A stretch of 64,000 nt of DNA from Plasticicumulans acidivorans (GTDB taxonomy: Bacteria; Pseudomonadota; Gammaproteobacteria; Competibacterales; Competibacteraceae): assembly GCF_003182095.1 (NCBI RefSeq), contig NZ_QGTJ01000003.1, forward strand, positions 124,001 to 188,000, written 5' to 3'. The notes under the pieces are model-generated. The model did not search any database. It saw nothing but the letters and a program-made list of their open reading frames with translations, and had not been told where the DNA came from. Position 1 is the first letter of the stretch; the number at the start of each line of letters is the position of its first letter. Shown here one piece after another: positions 22,789-31,185 of the stretch. The position numbers were made by a program, and so were the translations under genes.

Positions 22789-25700
22789 ATGACCGACAAC
22801 ACCCGCCGCCAGATCCTCAAGGTCGCCGCCGCCGGTGGCGGCCTGGCCGCCTTCGGCGCCGGTTTCAGCCACACCGCCGAGCGCATCGCCGACCACGTCC
22901 TCGGTCGCGAGCCGGCGCAGGACGCGCTCAGCGGCCGCTCGCTGCAGCCGGAATTCCACGTCGATCCGCAAAGCGGTGAGCTGCACGTCAACCCCGAGCA
23001 GCAAATCAGCTACACCGCCTGCATCGGCTGCACCACGCTGTGCGGCGTGCGCGTGCGCATCGACAAGGCCAGCGGCCGCGTGCTGCGCGTCGCCGGCAAC
23101 CCGTACAGCCCGCTGTCGGCGCAGGCGCCGCTGCCGATGAAGACCTCGGTGCGCGACAGCTACGTGTCGCTGTCGCGCGCCGGCGAGCGCGGGCTGGCCG
23201 GCCGCTCGACCGCCTGCGGCCGCGGCAATGCCGTCATCGAGCAGATGTACTCGCCGTACCGCGTGCTCACGCCGATGAAGCGCGTCGGCCCGCGCCATTC
23301 CGGCCAGTGGCAGCCGATCTCGATCGAGCAGCTGATCCGTGAAGTCTGCGAGGGTGGCGACCTGTTCGGCGAAGGCCACGTCGACGGCCTCGCCGCGCTG
23401 CGCGACCTGAAGACACCGATCGATGCCGAGCGCCCGGAGCTTGGTGCGCGCGTCAATCAGGTCGGCCTGTTCTTCAGCGTGCAGGACGGGCGCGAGTCGC
23501 TGGCGCGGCGCTTCATCCAGCAGGCCTACGGTTCGATCAACATCGTCAACCACGGTGCCTACTGCGGCGGCGCCTACCGCTCCGGCTCCGGCGCCGTGTT
23601 CGGCGATCTGAAGAAGATGCCGCACGCCAAGCCCGACTACACGCACGCCGAGTTCATCCTGTTCATCGGCACCGCGCCGGGCAACGCCGGCAACCCGTTC
23701 AAGCAGCAGGGCACGCAGATCGCCCGCGCGCGCACCGACGGCGGGCTCAATTACGTCGTCGTCGACCCGGTGCTGACCCACGCCGACAATCTGGCGGCAC
23801 GCGACCGCGGCCGCTGGGTGCCGATCAAGCCCGGCACCGACGGCGCGCTGGCGATGGCGCTGATGCGCTGGCTGTTCGATCACCAGCGCTTCGACCGTCA
23901 CTTCCTCGAACAGCCGAACCAGAACGTCGCCGAGGCCAGCGGCGAGGCCGCCTGGTGCAACGCCACGCATCTGATCGTCACCGAGCCGAAGCATCCGCGC
24001 CAGGGCCGCTTCCTGCGCGCGTCCGACCTCGGCCTGGCCCTGCCCGACGGCGCCGAGCGCTATGGCGAGCAGGATGCCTTCGTCGTTGCCGCCGCCGACG
24101 GCACGCTGCTCGCGCATGACGCGGCGAGCGAGGCCGCGCAGCTGTTCGTCGACGCCAGCTTCGAGGTCAACGGCCAGCCGCTCAAGCTCGCCAGCAGCCT
24201 GCAACTGCTGCGCGAGGCGGCCTTCGAGCAGAGCATCGAGCAGTACTCGGCGATCTGCGGCATTCCGGTCGAGACCCTCGCCGGCCTGGCCCACGAGCTG
24301 AGCAACCACGGCAAGCACGCGGCGGTCAGCGCGCAGGGCGGCATGATGGCCGGCAACGGCTTCTACAACGCCTGGTCGGTGCTGACGCTCAACACCCTGC
24401 TCGGCAACCTCAACGTCAAGGGCGGCACCTTCGTCAACGGCGGCGCCTTCCGCTATGACGGTCCCGGCCCGCGCTATGACCTGGAAAGCTTCGACGGCGC
24501 GCTCAAGCCCAAGGGCATTCCGCTGGCGCGCAACGTCCCCTACGAAAAGAGCAGCGAGTTCCGCAGCAAGCAGGCGGCCGGCCAGCCCTACCCGGCGCAG
24601 GCCCCGTGGTACCCGAACGCGCCCGGCCTCGGCAGCGAATGGCTGCCGGCGATGTTCAACGGCTATCCGTATCCGCTGAAGGCGCTGATCCTGTGGAGCG
24701 CCAACCCGCTCTACGGCGTGCCCGGCCTTGCCGGCCAAGTGCACGCGGCGATCGCCGATCCCAAGCGCCTGCCGCTGCTGATCGCCATCGACCCGTTCAT
24801 CAACGAGACTTCGGCCTACGCCGACTACATCGTGCCCGACGCACTGCTCTACGAGAGCTGGGGCTGGGCCGCGCCCTGGGGCGGCGTGCCGACCAAGGCC
24901 ACCACCGCCCGCTGGCCGGTGGTCGAACCGCGTGCCGACAAGATGGCCGACGGCCAGCCGATCGGCATGGAAAGCTTCCTGATCACGCTGGCGAAAACCC
25001 TCGGCCTGCCCGGCTTCGGAGCCGCGGCGTTGCGCGATACCGACGGCAACCCCTACCCGCTCGACCGCGCCGAGGACTGGTACCTGCGCGCCGGCGCCAA
25101 CGTCGCCTTCGCCGGCAAGCAGGCCGCGCCCGATGCCAGCGACGATGACCTGCAGCTGAGCGGTGTCGAACGCCTGCGCCCGCAGCTCGAAGCCACGCTC
25201 AAGCCCGACGAATGGCGCAAGGTCGCCTGCATCTACAGTCGCGGCGGCCGCTACCAGCCGCAGTCCGAAGCCTACAGCGGCGAGTGGAACAGCAATCGCT
25301 TCACCCGCCCGCTGCAGGTCTACAACGAGACCATCGGCTGCGCCCGCGACTCGATGACCGGCCAGCGCCTGCGCGGCGTGCCGTGCTGGAGCGCGCCGCA
25401 CTTCGCCGACGGCACGCCGCTGCGCGCCCGCTACACCGAACAGGACTGGCCGCTGCAGCTGATCAGCTACAAGTCGCCGCTGCTCAACTCCTACGCCATC
25501 GGCGCCAGCCGCCTGCGCGGCCTGCACCCGGAAAACCCGGTGGCAATGCACCCGGACGACGCCGCCCGCCTCGGCATCGCCCACGGCGACTTCATCGAGA
25601 TCGAGACCCCGGACGGCCACGCCCGCAGCCGCGTCGCCGTGCGCTACGGCGTGCAGCGCGGCGTGCTGGCGATCGAACACGGCTACGGCCACCGCGAACT

Positions 25701-25890
25701 CGGCGCCCGCGCCCACCGCATCGGTGAGCACAGCCAGCCCGAGGACGCTCGCCTCGCCGCCGGCATCAACCTCAACGACCTCGGCCTGCGCGACCCGACC
25801 CGCGCCGGCTACTCGGTATGGATGGACCCGATCGCCGGCACCGCCGTGCGCCAGGGCATCCCGGCACGGGCGCGCAAGGCAGCGGCGTAA
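22789..25890 (+). CDS. ttrA: Tetrathionate reductase catalytic subunit (molybdopterin)
   Basis: A 1033-residue Mo-bisMGD oxidoreductase of the DMSO reductase superfamily; Salmonella TtrA has about 1020. It has a Tat-like start (TRRQILKVAAAGGGLAAFGAGF), an N-terminal [4Fe-4S] motif C-IG-C-TTL-C-GVR with the fourth Cys in TACGRGN, then TtrA-specific segments such as EGGDLFGEGHVDGL, HGAYCGGAYRSGSGA, QGGMMAGNGFYNAWS and, at the end, AGINLNDLGLRDPTR and VRQGIPAR. These let me separate it from polysulfide, arsenate or selenate reductases. It reduces tetrathionate to thiosulfate in the periplasm. Start MTDNTRRQ has GGAG upstream. No ttrRS pair is adjacent. Confidence 0.95.
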   Translation: MTDNTRRQILKVAAAGGGLAAFGAGFSHTAERIADHVLGREPAQDALSGRSLQPEFHVDPQSGELHVNPEQQISYTACIGCTTLCGVRVRIDKASGRVLRVAGNPYSPLSAQAPLPMKTSVRDSYVSLSRAGERGLAGRSTACGRGNAVIEQMYSPYRVLTPMKRVGPRHSGQWQPISIEQLIREVCEGGDLFGEGHVDGLAALRDLKTPIDAERPELGARVNQVGLFFSVQDGRESLARRFIQQAYGSINIVNHGAYCGGAYRSGSGAVFGDLKKMPHAKPDYTHAEFILFIGTAPGNAGNPFKQQGTQIARARTDGGLNYVVVDPVLTHADNLAARDRGRWVPIKPGTDGALAMALMRWLFDHQRFDRHFLEQPNQNVAEASGEAAWCNATHLIVTEPKHPRQGRFLRASDLGLALPDGAERYGEQDAFVVAAADGTLLAHDAASEAAQLFVDASFEVNGQPLKLASSLQLLREAAFEQSIEQYSAICGIPVETLAGLAHELSNHGKHAAVSAQGGMMAGNGFYNAWSVLTLNTLLGNLNVKGGTFVNGGAFRYDGPGPRYDLESFDGALKPKGIPLARNVPYEKSSEFRSKQAAGQPYPAQAPWYPNAPGLGSEWLPAMFNGYPYPLKALILWSANPLYGVPGLAGQVHAAIADPKRLPLLIAIDPFINETSAYADYIVPDALLYESWGWAAPWGGVPTKATTARWPVVEPRADKMADGQPIGMESFLITLAKTLGLPGFGAAALRDTDGNPYPLDRAEDWYLRAGANVAFAGKQAAPDASDDDLQLSGVERLRPQLEATLKPDEWRKVACIYSRGGRYQPQSEAYSGEWNSNRFTRPLQVYNETIGCARDSMTGQRLRGVPCWSAPHFADGTPLRARYTEQDWPLQLISYKSPLLNSYAIGASRLRGLHPENPVAMHPDDAARLGIAHGDFIEIETPDGHARSRVAVRYGVQRGVLAIEHGYGHRELGARAHRIGEHSQPEDARLAAGINLNDLGLRDPTRAGYSVWMDPIAGTAVRQGIPARARKAAA

Positions 25891-25903
25891 GGTCGACAAC
25901 GGT

Positions 25904-25940
25904 GTGCATGGCTGGCGGGCCGGCACCCGCCGTCATGCAC
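25904..25940. terminator. Strong hairpin between convergent ttrA and GntR genes
   Basis: GTGCATG (25904-25910) pairs with CATGCAC (25934-25940), and GGCGGG (25914-25919) with CCCGCC (25926-25931), with a small internal bulge. No T-run follows on either side, so it may be a factor-assisted or bidirectional terminator, or an RNA-stabilising stem. Confidence 0.5.
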
Positions 25941-25945
25941 CCGGA

Positions 25946-26623
25946 CTACACCGGCGCGGCGGCGCCGCCGGCGATGAATTCCAGCATCTTTTCGTTGCCG
26001 TCGAGGATGTCGGTGCAGATCGCCTGGCGGGCTGCGCTGCTGTCGTGGGCCTGCAGGGCGCGCAGCACTTCCCAGTGATGTTCGATGGCCATGCGCTCGT
26101 TGAATTCGCCGTAGGCGCGGGCGATCAGCGGACCGGTGCGCATCCACAGCGTATCGAGGAAGCTGCGCAGCAGCGGCATCCCGGCGATGTCGGCGAGGGC
26201 GAAGTGGAAGCTCTGGTTGAGGCTCAGCGCCGTGGCCAGATCGTTGCCGTGGATGGCGTCGAGGTTGGCGTGGATGTTCGCTTCGAGCTGCTGGAGCTGG
26301 GCGGTGCTGACGCGGCTGGCGGCGGTTTCGGCGGCCAGACCTTCCAGCGCCAGGCGGATGCTGCGGATTTCCAGATACTGCGCGCGGTCGAGCACCGGCA
26401 CGCGGATGTCACGCGCGGTGCGCAGCTCCAGCGCCTGTTCCTTCGCCAGCTGCAGGATGGCGTCGCGTACCGGCGTGACGCTGGTGCCGAGCTGCTGCGC
26501 CAGCTCGCGGATGCGCAGACGGTCGTTGGGCCTGAAGCGGCCGGTGATCAGCGACTCGCGCAGCAGCGCGTAGACGCTGCTGCCGAGGCCGGCGTGCTGC
26601 AGAGCAGCAATCGGGTAGTTCAT
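25946..26623 (-). CDS. GntR-family (FCD) transcriptional regulator
   Basis: A 225-residue regulator: N-terminal winged helix (VYALLRESLITGRFRPNDRLRIRELAQQLGTSVTPVRDAI) and C-terminal all-helical FCD ligand domain, where metal or ligand residues are expected around FHFALADIAG and EHHWEVLRAL. FadR-subgroup proteins of this kind usually control the adjacent catabolic genes and respond to an acid substrate. It lies 30 bases downstream of the SDR gene on the same strand. The palindrome ATGATGCATCAT at 27449-27460 in the divergent promoter region is its likely target. Confidence 0.88.
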   Translation of the reverse strand: MNYPIAALQHAGLGSSVYALLRESLITGRFRPNDRLRIRELAQQLGTSVTPVRDAILQLAKEQALELRTARDIRVPVLDRAQYLEIRSIRLALEGLAAETAASRVSTAQLQQLEANIHANLDAIHGNDLATALSLNQSFHFALADIAGMPLLRSFLDTLWMRTGPLIARAYGEFNERMAIEHHWEVLRALQAHDSSAARQAICTDILDGNEKMLEFIAGGAAAPV

Positions 26624-26653
26624 GCAGAGGGGTTCCGGCAGAGACAGGCGCGG

Positions 26654-27388
26654 CTAGACGTGCTGGCCGCCGTTGACGTGGATCTCGGCACCGTTGACGT
26701 AAGACGCGCCTCTGGTGCAGAGGAAATGGATCAGTGCCGCGACTTCTTCCGGCTGGCCCAGCCGGTGCAGCGGGATGTCGCGCTCGACGATCTGTTCGGT
26801 GCCGGACGACAGGATCGAGGTGTCGATCTCGCCCGGTGAGATGGCGTTGGCGCGCACGCCGAACCGGCCGAAGTCATGCGCCATCTCGCGGGTCAGCGCC
26901 AGCAGCGCCGCCTTCGACGCGGCATAGGCCACGCCGGCGAACGGGTGCACGCGCGAACCGGCGATCGAGGTGACGTTGATGACGCTGCCGCCCGCCGCCT
27001 GCAGCTCGGGGAACAGGCCGCGGGCCAGCAGCGCGGTGGCGAACAAGTTGACGTTGAACACCTGCAGCCAGGTGGCGTAGTCGCTTTCCAGCACGCCGAG
27101 GCGCTGCCCCTGCGGACCTTTCGGCGAAATGCCGGCGTTGTTGACCAGCGCATCCAGCCGGCCGCCGAGCTTGGCGCGGATCAGCGGCAGGCTGCGCTCG
27201 ACACCGTCGATGTCGCCGAGATCGAGGTGGATGTGGTTGAACTGGCCCTCGGCCCACGGGCATTCGCTCGCCCAGTCATGGCGCGAGGCGGTGAAGATCC
27301 GCCAGCCGGCGGCGTGAAAGTGCTTGACCGTGGCGTGGCCGATGCCGCGGCTGGCGCCCGTCAGTAACAGAGTCTTCTGTTCGCTCAT
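26654..27388 (-). CDS. SDR-family oxidoreductase
   Basis: A 244-residue short-chain dehydrogenase/reductase, NAD(P)-dependent and cytoplasmic. TGASRGIG is the dinucleotide loop, NNAG the structural motif, and the triad is Ser (NVTSIAGS), Tyr and Lys (AYAASKAAL). The C-terminus has the usual SPGEIDT and NGAEIHVNGG. Start MSEQKTLLL is chosen for family length; SD is weak (GGACGG), and 24 extra codons upstream overlap the operator region. It is divergent from the kinase/aminotransferase-fold pair and likely acts in the same pathway, oxidising or reducing a hydroxy acid or alcohol. Substrate unknown. Confidence 0.87.
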   Translation of the reverse strand: MSEQKTLLLTGASRGIGHATVKHFHAAGWRIFTASRHDWASECPWAEGQFNHIHLDLGDIDGVERSLPLIRAKLGGRLDALVNNAGISPKGPQGQRLGVLESDYATWLQVFNVNLFATALLARGLFPELQAAGGSVINVTSIAGSRVHPFAGVAYAASKAALLALTREMAHDFGRFGVRANAISPGEIDTSILSSGTEQIVERDIPLHRLGQPEEVAALIHFLCTRGASYVNGAEIHVNGGQHV

Positions 27389-27448
27389 CGATGCCGTCCA
27401 CACAGTGCGCAAGTAAAGCGTTGCAGTGATGATGATGCATGACAAAAC

Positions 27449-27460
27449 ATGATGCATCAT
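27449..27460. promoter_or_regulatory. GntR-type operator candidate
   Basis: ATGATGCATCAT is a perfect 12-bp palindrome; a partial copy, ATGATGCATGA, lies at 27432-27442. Both are in the 195-base divergent region between the SDR gene and the kinase gene, where a FadR-type regulator would control both directions. Confidence 0.5.
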
Positions 27461-27583
27461 ATTTTATCGCATGCTTAAATGGCCGCCACGAACCGCGCAA
27501 CCTGAGCGCAGCTCGCCGGCCCCCACGCCCGGCAACTCGCCGACGCCCGCCGGCTCCCCGCAGATCCTCTTGGAGCCCACGCA

Positions 27584-28648
27584 GTGCCCAGCACCCCGCC
27601 CCCGATCCACGATCCTCTGCTGCAGACCGCCCCGGCGCAGGTATCAGTGCAACAGGCCGCCGCCATCGCCCGCGAATACTTCGGCCTCGACGGCTCGCTG
27701 CAGCGCCTGGCCGGCGAGCGCGACCTGAATTTCCGCATCGATGCGCCCGCTGGCAGCCGCCTGCTCAAGCTCTCCCACCCGCTCGAAGACCCGCAGGTGG
27801 TGGACTTCCAGAACGGCGCCCTGCTGCAGCTGCAGCGGCTCGACCCCGAGCTGCCGGTGCAGCGCGTCTACCCCGCCGCCGACGGCGCCTGCCGCGTCTG
27901 GGTCGAGGTCGACGGCCAGCGCATGCTGGCGCGGCTGCTGTCCTTCGTCGACGGCCTGCCGCTGCATCGCGTGGAGCGGCGCACGCCGGCACTGCAGCGC
28001 GCGCTCGGCACAGCGCTGGCGCGGCTCGACCGCGCGCTGCACGACTACGAGCATCCGGCCGCCCGCCGCGAACTGCTGTGGGATCTGCAGCTGGCGCCGC
28101 GCCTGCGGCCATTGCTGGCGCACATCACCGAGCGCGGGCAGCGGGCGCTGGTCGAGCGCGCCCTCGATGCCTTCGAGCTGCACGCGCAGCCGCGCCTAGC
28201 GCAGCTGCGCGCGCAGGTCATCCACAACGACCTCAATCCGCACAACGTCATCGTCGCCGCCGAACCGCCCGAGCAGCTGCGCAACATCATCGACTTCGGC
28301 GACATGGTGCACGCGCCGCTGATCAACGACGTCGCCGTGGCCGCCGCCTACCAGCTCGACACGGACGGCGACGTGCTCGCGCCGGCGCTGACCTTCATCG
28401 CCGCCTATCACCGCGGCAATCCGCTGCAGGCCGCCGAGCTGGAGATCCTCGCCGAGCTGATCGCCACCCGTCTGCTGCTGACGCTGAGCATCACCGCCTG
28501 GCGCGCCAGCCTGTACCCGGAAAACCGCGACTACATCCTGCGCAACGCCGGTCAGGCCCGCGCCAGCCTGCAGGGGCTGGCTGCGCTGCCGCGCGCCGAA
28601 GTGCAGGCGCGCATCCTCTGCGCCTGCCACGAGGAATCGCCCGCATGA
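27584..28648 (+). CDS. Aminoglycoside-phosphotransferase-fold kinase (hydroxylysine-kinase-like)
   Basis: A 354-residue small-molecule kinase of the APH/choline kinase fold. The catalytic loop is VIHNDLNPHNVIV and the metal-binding motif IIDFGDMVHAP; the N-lobe has ERDLNFRI and RLLKLSHP, with the ATP lysine in the latter. Despite the family name, resistance is unlikely. It overlaps by ATGA with a class-III aminotransferase-fold gene, the pairing seen for hydroxylysine kinase and phosphohydroxylysine phospho-lyase, and for related amino-alcohol phosphate pathways. It would phosphorylate a hydroxylated amine or amino acid so that the partner can eliminate phosphate. Substrate not determined. 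Confidence 0.82.
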   Translation: MPSTPPPIHDPLLQTAPAQVSVQQAAAIAREYFGLDGSLQRLAGERDLNFRIDAPAGSRLLKLSHPLEDPQVVDFQNGALLQLQRLDPELPVQRVYPAADGACRVWVEVDGQRMLARLLSFVDGLPLHRVERRTPALQRALGTALARLDRALHDYEHPAARRELLWDLQLAPRLRPLLAHITERGQRALVERALDAFELHAQPRLAQLRAQVIHNDLNPHNVIVAAEPPEQLRNIIDFGDMVHAPLINDVAVAAAYQLDTDGDVLAPALTFIAAYHRGNPLQAAELEILAELIATRLLLTLSITAWRASLYPENRDYILRNAGQARASLQGLAALPRAEVQARILCACHEESPA

Positions 28649-29964
28649 CCATGATCAACGGCTTCAGCCCGGCCGATGCCGCGCGCCTGGACGCGCGCGA
28701 GCGCCAGCTGATCGAGCGCCGCGAGCGCCTGCTCGGCCCGGCCTACCGGCTGTTCTACGAACACCCGCTGCACACCGTGCGCGGCGAAGGCGTGTGGCTC
28801 TACGACGCCGCGGGCCGCCGCTACCTCGACGCCTACAACAACGTCGCCTCGGTCGGCCACTGCCATCCGCGCGTGGTCGAAGCCATCGCCCGCCAGGCGG
28901 CGGTGCTGAACACCCACACCCGCTATCTGCAGGACGGCATCCTCGACTACGCCGAAGACCTGCTGAGCACCTTCCCCGCCGAGCTCGGTCAGGTGATGTT
29001 CACCTGCACCGGCAGCGAGGCCAACGACCTGGCACTGCGCATCGCCCGCCACTACACCGGCGGCAGCGGCGTGATCGTCACCCGCTTCGCCTACCACGGC
29101 GTCACCGGCGACATCGCCGAGCTTTCGCCGGCGCTCGGCAGCGGCATCACGCTGCCGGCGCATGCGCGCACCGTGCGCGCGCCGGACGCCTACCGCCTCG
29201 GCGCCGCACAGGTCGCCGCCACGCTGGCCGCCGACGTGCGCACCGCCATCGCCGATCTGCGCGCCCACGGCATCCAGCCCGCCGCGCTGCTGCTCGACGG
29301 CATCTTCGCCAGCGACGGCGTGTTCCCCGAGCCGGCCGGTTTCCTGGCCGAGGCCGTGGCCGCGGCCCGTGCCGAGGGCCTGCTCTACATCGCCGACGAG
29401 GTGCAAAGCGGCTTCGCCCGCACCGGCGAGCGGATGTGGGGCTTCCAGCGTCACGGCGTGCAGCCGGATCTGGTGACGCTGGGCAAGCCGATGGGCAACG
29501 GCCAGCCGCTCGCCGGCGTGGTGGCGCGCGCCGAGGTGCTCGCCCGCTTTGGCCACAGCGTGCGCTACTTCAACACCTTCGGCGGCAACCCGGTGAGCTG
29601 CGCCGCCGGCCAGGCGGTGCTCGACGTGATCCGCGACGAGGGCCTGCAGCAGCGCTCGGCGCAGACCGGCGCCTATCTGCTGGCGGGCTTGCGCGCGCTG
29701 GCCGCGCGCCATGCGCTGATTGGCGACGTGCGCGGCGCCGGACTGTTTCTCGGCGTCGAGCTGGTCGGCGAGCGCACCGGCAAGACGCCGGCAGCGCTGC
29801 AGACGCGCCGGGTGGTCAACGCCATGCGCGAGCGCGGCGTGCTGATCAGCGCCGCCGGCCCGCAGGAGAACATCCTCAAGATCCGGCCGCTGCTGGTCTT
29901 CGAGCAGGAGCACGCGGACCTGCTGCTCGACACCCTCGACGCGGCGCTGAGCGCGCTGGACTGA
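28645..29964 (+). CDS. Class-III aminotransferase-fold PLP enzyme (phospholyase-like)
   Basis: A 439-residue PLP enzyme of fold type I, aminotransferase class III. CTGSEANDLALRIAR is the phosphate-binding segment; LLYIADEVQSGFARTG holds the ring-stacking aspartate, LGKPMGNGQPL the Schiff-base lysine, and YFNTFGGNPVSCA is typical of the ethanolamine-phosphate and phosphohydroxylysine phospholyase branch. The start is the ATG that overlaps the kinase stop; the frame is open upstream but inside the kinase gene. Product: an aldehyde or semialdehyde that the nearby SDR could convert (inference). A plain aminotransferase is the main alternative. Confidence 0.85.
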   Translation: MTMINGFSPADAARLDARERQLIERRERLLGPAYRLFYEHPLHTVRGEGVWLYDAAGRRYLDAYNNVASVGHCHPRVVEAIARQAAVLNTHTRYLQDGILDYAEDLLSTFPAELGQVMFTCTGSEANDLALRIARHYTGGSGVIVTRFAYHGVTGDIAELSPALGSGITLPAHARTVRAPDAYRLGAAQVAATLAADVRTAIADLRAHGIQPAALLLDGIFASDGVFPEPAGFLAEAVAAARAEGLLYIADEVQSGFARTGERMWGFQRHGVQPDLVTLGKPMGNGQPLAGVVARAEVLARFGHSVRYFNTFGGNPVSCAAGQAVLDVIRDEGLQQRSAQTGAYLLAGLRALAARHALIGDVRGAGLFLGVELVGERTGKTPAALQTRRVVNAMRERGVLISAAGPQENILKIRPLLVFEQEHADLLLDTLDAALSALD

Positions 29965-29995
29965 GCCAGCCGCGGCGCTTCACCGGCCTCAGCTT

Positions 29996-30412
29996 TCAGC
30001 CCGGCGCGTCGTCGGCCGGCAGCGCGGCGAGCAGTTCCTGCAGGATGCCGCAGTCAGCGGCGCGCTGGCCGCTGGCGCAGTGGCTGCGCAGCTCGCTGAG
30101 CTGGCGTTCGAGCGCCTGCAGGCCGGCGATGCGGGTGCGCACGCGCGCCAGGTGCTGGTCGATCAGGTCATTGATGTGCTGGCAGCTGCGCTCCGGCGCG
30201 GCGAGAAAATCGAGCAGCTCGCGGATTTCGGCGAGCGGCATGTCGAACGCGCGGCAGTGACGGATGAAGGCCAGGCGCTGCAGCTGCGCCGGACCGTAGC
30301 GGCGATAGCCGCTGGCGTCGCGCGGCGGCGGCGGCAGCAGGCCCTCACGCTCGTAGTAGCGCACGGTCTCGACCTCCGTGCCGGCGTGGCGCGCCAGTTC
30401 GCCGATGCGCAT
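29996..30412 (-). CDS. MerR-family metal-responsive regulator (CadR/PbrR type)
   Basis: A 138-residue MerR regulator: winged helix (MRIGELARHAGTEVETVRYYEREGLLPPPPRDASGYRRYG), dimerisation helix, and a metal site with a Cys in ERSCQHI plus C-x7-C in SHCASGQRAADCG, as in CadR and PbrR sensors of Cd/Pb/Zn. It should activate the divergent CDF efflux gene by twisting a promoter with long spacer. Start MRIGELA is chosen by alignment to the family; 44 upstream codons run through the operator. It converges with the class-III enzyme gene. Confidence 0.9.
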   Translation of the reverse strand: MRIGELARHAGTEVETVRYYEREGLLPPPPRDASGYRRYGPAQLQRLAFIRHCRAFDMPLAEIRELLDFLAAPERSCQHINDLIDQHLARVRTRIAGLQALERQLSELRSHCASGQRAADCGILQELLAALPADDAPG

Positions 30413-30432
30413 CACATCCTCCCGCGGGCTTG

Positions 30433-30453
30433 ACCCCGTAGCGACTCCAGACT
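30433..30453. promoter_or_regulatory. MerR-type operator between regulator and CDF gene
   Basis: The stretch from ACCCC to AGACT, with TAG-C-GAC-TC-CAG in the middle, resembles CadR/ZntR-class dyads of the form ACC...GGT. A -35-like TTGACC at 30430-30435 overlaps its left arm, as expected when MerR proteins bind between -35 and -10. Confidence 0.5.
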
Positions 30454-30489
30454 GCAGCATGCACCCATCGACCCGATGAGGACCACGCC

Positions 30490-31131
30490 ATGTCCGCCTG
30501 TTGCTGCAACACTCCGAGCCCGAACGCGCAGGGCCCGTCGCCACGCTACCGCCGCGTGCTGTGGATCGCGCTGTTCGCCAATGCCGCGATGTTCGTCGTC
30601 GAGCTGATCGCCGGCGCCCGCGCCGGCTCGACCTCTCTGCTCGCCGATGCGCTCGATTTCTTCGGCGATGCCGCCAATTACGGCGTCAGCCTGTGGGTGC
30701 TCGGCGCCAGTCTGCTCTGGCGCGCGCGGGCCTCGATCGCCAAGGCGCTGACGATGGGGGCCTTCGGCCTCGGCGTGCTCGGCTCAACGCTGTGGCATCT
30801 GCTCGCCGGCGGCGTGCCGCAGGCCGAGACCATGGGCGTGGTCGGCCTGCTCGCGCTCGCCACCAACGTCGGCGTCGCCGCGCTGCTCTACGCCTGGCGC
30901 GAGGGCGACAGCAATATGCGCAGCGTCTGGCTGTGCTCACGCAACGACGCCTTCGGCAACCTCGCGGTCATCGCCGCCGCCGCCGGCGTGTTCGGTACCG
31001 GCAGCGCCTGGCCGGACCTGCTGGTGGCGACGATCATCGCCTCGCTGGCGCTGTCGGCCTGCATTCAGGTGCTGCGCCATGCCCGTCAGGAACTCGCCAC
31101 ACCGGCCACGGTGAGCGCCTGCGGCGACTGA
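30490..31131 (+). CDS. Cation diffusion facilitator-like metal efflux protein
   Basis: A 213-residue inner-membrane protein with six hydrophobic segments, matching the transmembrane half of CDF exporters. The metal site of helix 2 reads ADALDFFGDAANYG and that of helix 5 SRNDAFGNLAVI, both with paired Asp/Asn. It lacks the cytoplasmic C-terminal domain of full CDFs (about 300 residues), a shortened type. The N-terminus begins MSACCCNT, a Cys cluster that could bind thiophilic metal. GAGGACC precedes the start. Divergent from the MerR regulator, so probably a Cd, Pb or Zn resistance unit. Confidence 0.85.
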   Translation: MSACCCNTPSPNAQGPSPRYRRVLWIALFANAAMFVVELIAGARAGSTSLLADALDFFGDAANYGVSLWVLGASLLWRARASIAKALTMGAFGLGVLGSTLWHLLAGGVPQAETMGVVGLLALATNVGVAALLYAWREGDSNMRSVWLCSRNDAFGNLAVIAAAAGVFGTGSAWPDLLVATIIASLALSACIQVLRHARQELATPATVSACGD

Positions 31132-31185
31132 AGCCGCTGCGCGGGCGGCGCTATCATGCCGCCCCCGTCATTGCCGGCCGTCGTC

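Noticed and set aside
22597-25926. A 1109-codon minus-strand open frame across ttrA
   Set aside because: It mirrors ttrA in the opposite strand, is low in hydrophobic patterning and has no SD; it results from high GC. Similar long antisense frames over feoB (16320-18761) and fruB (6875-9163) were dropped for the same reason.
27584-28648. Aminoglycoside resistance gene
   Set aside because: The fold is APH-like, but GC content, operon partner and sequence type point to a metabolic kinase.
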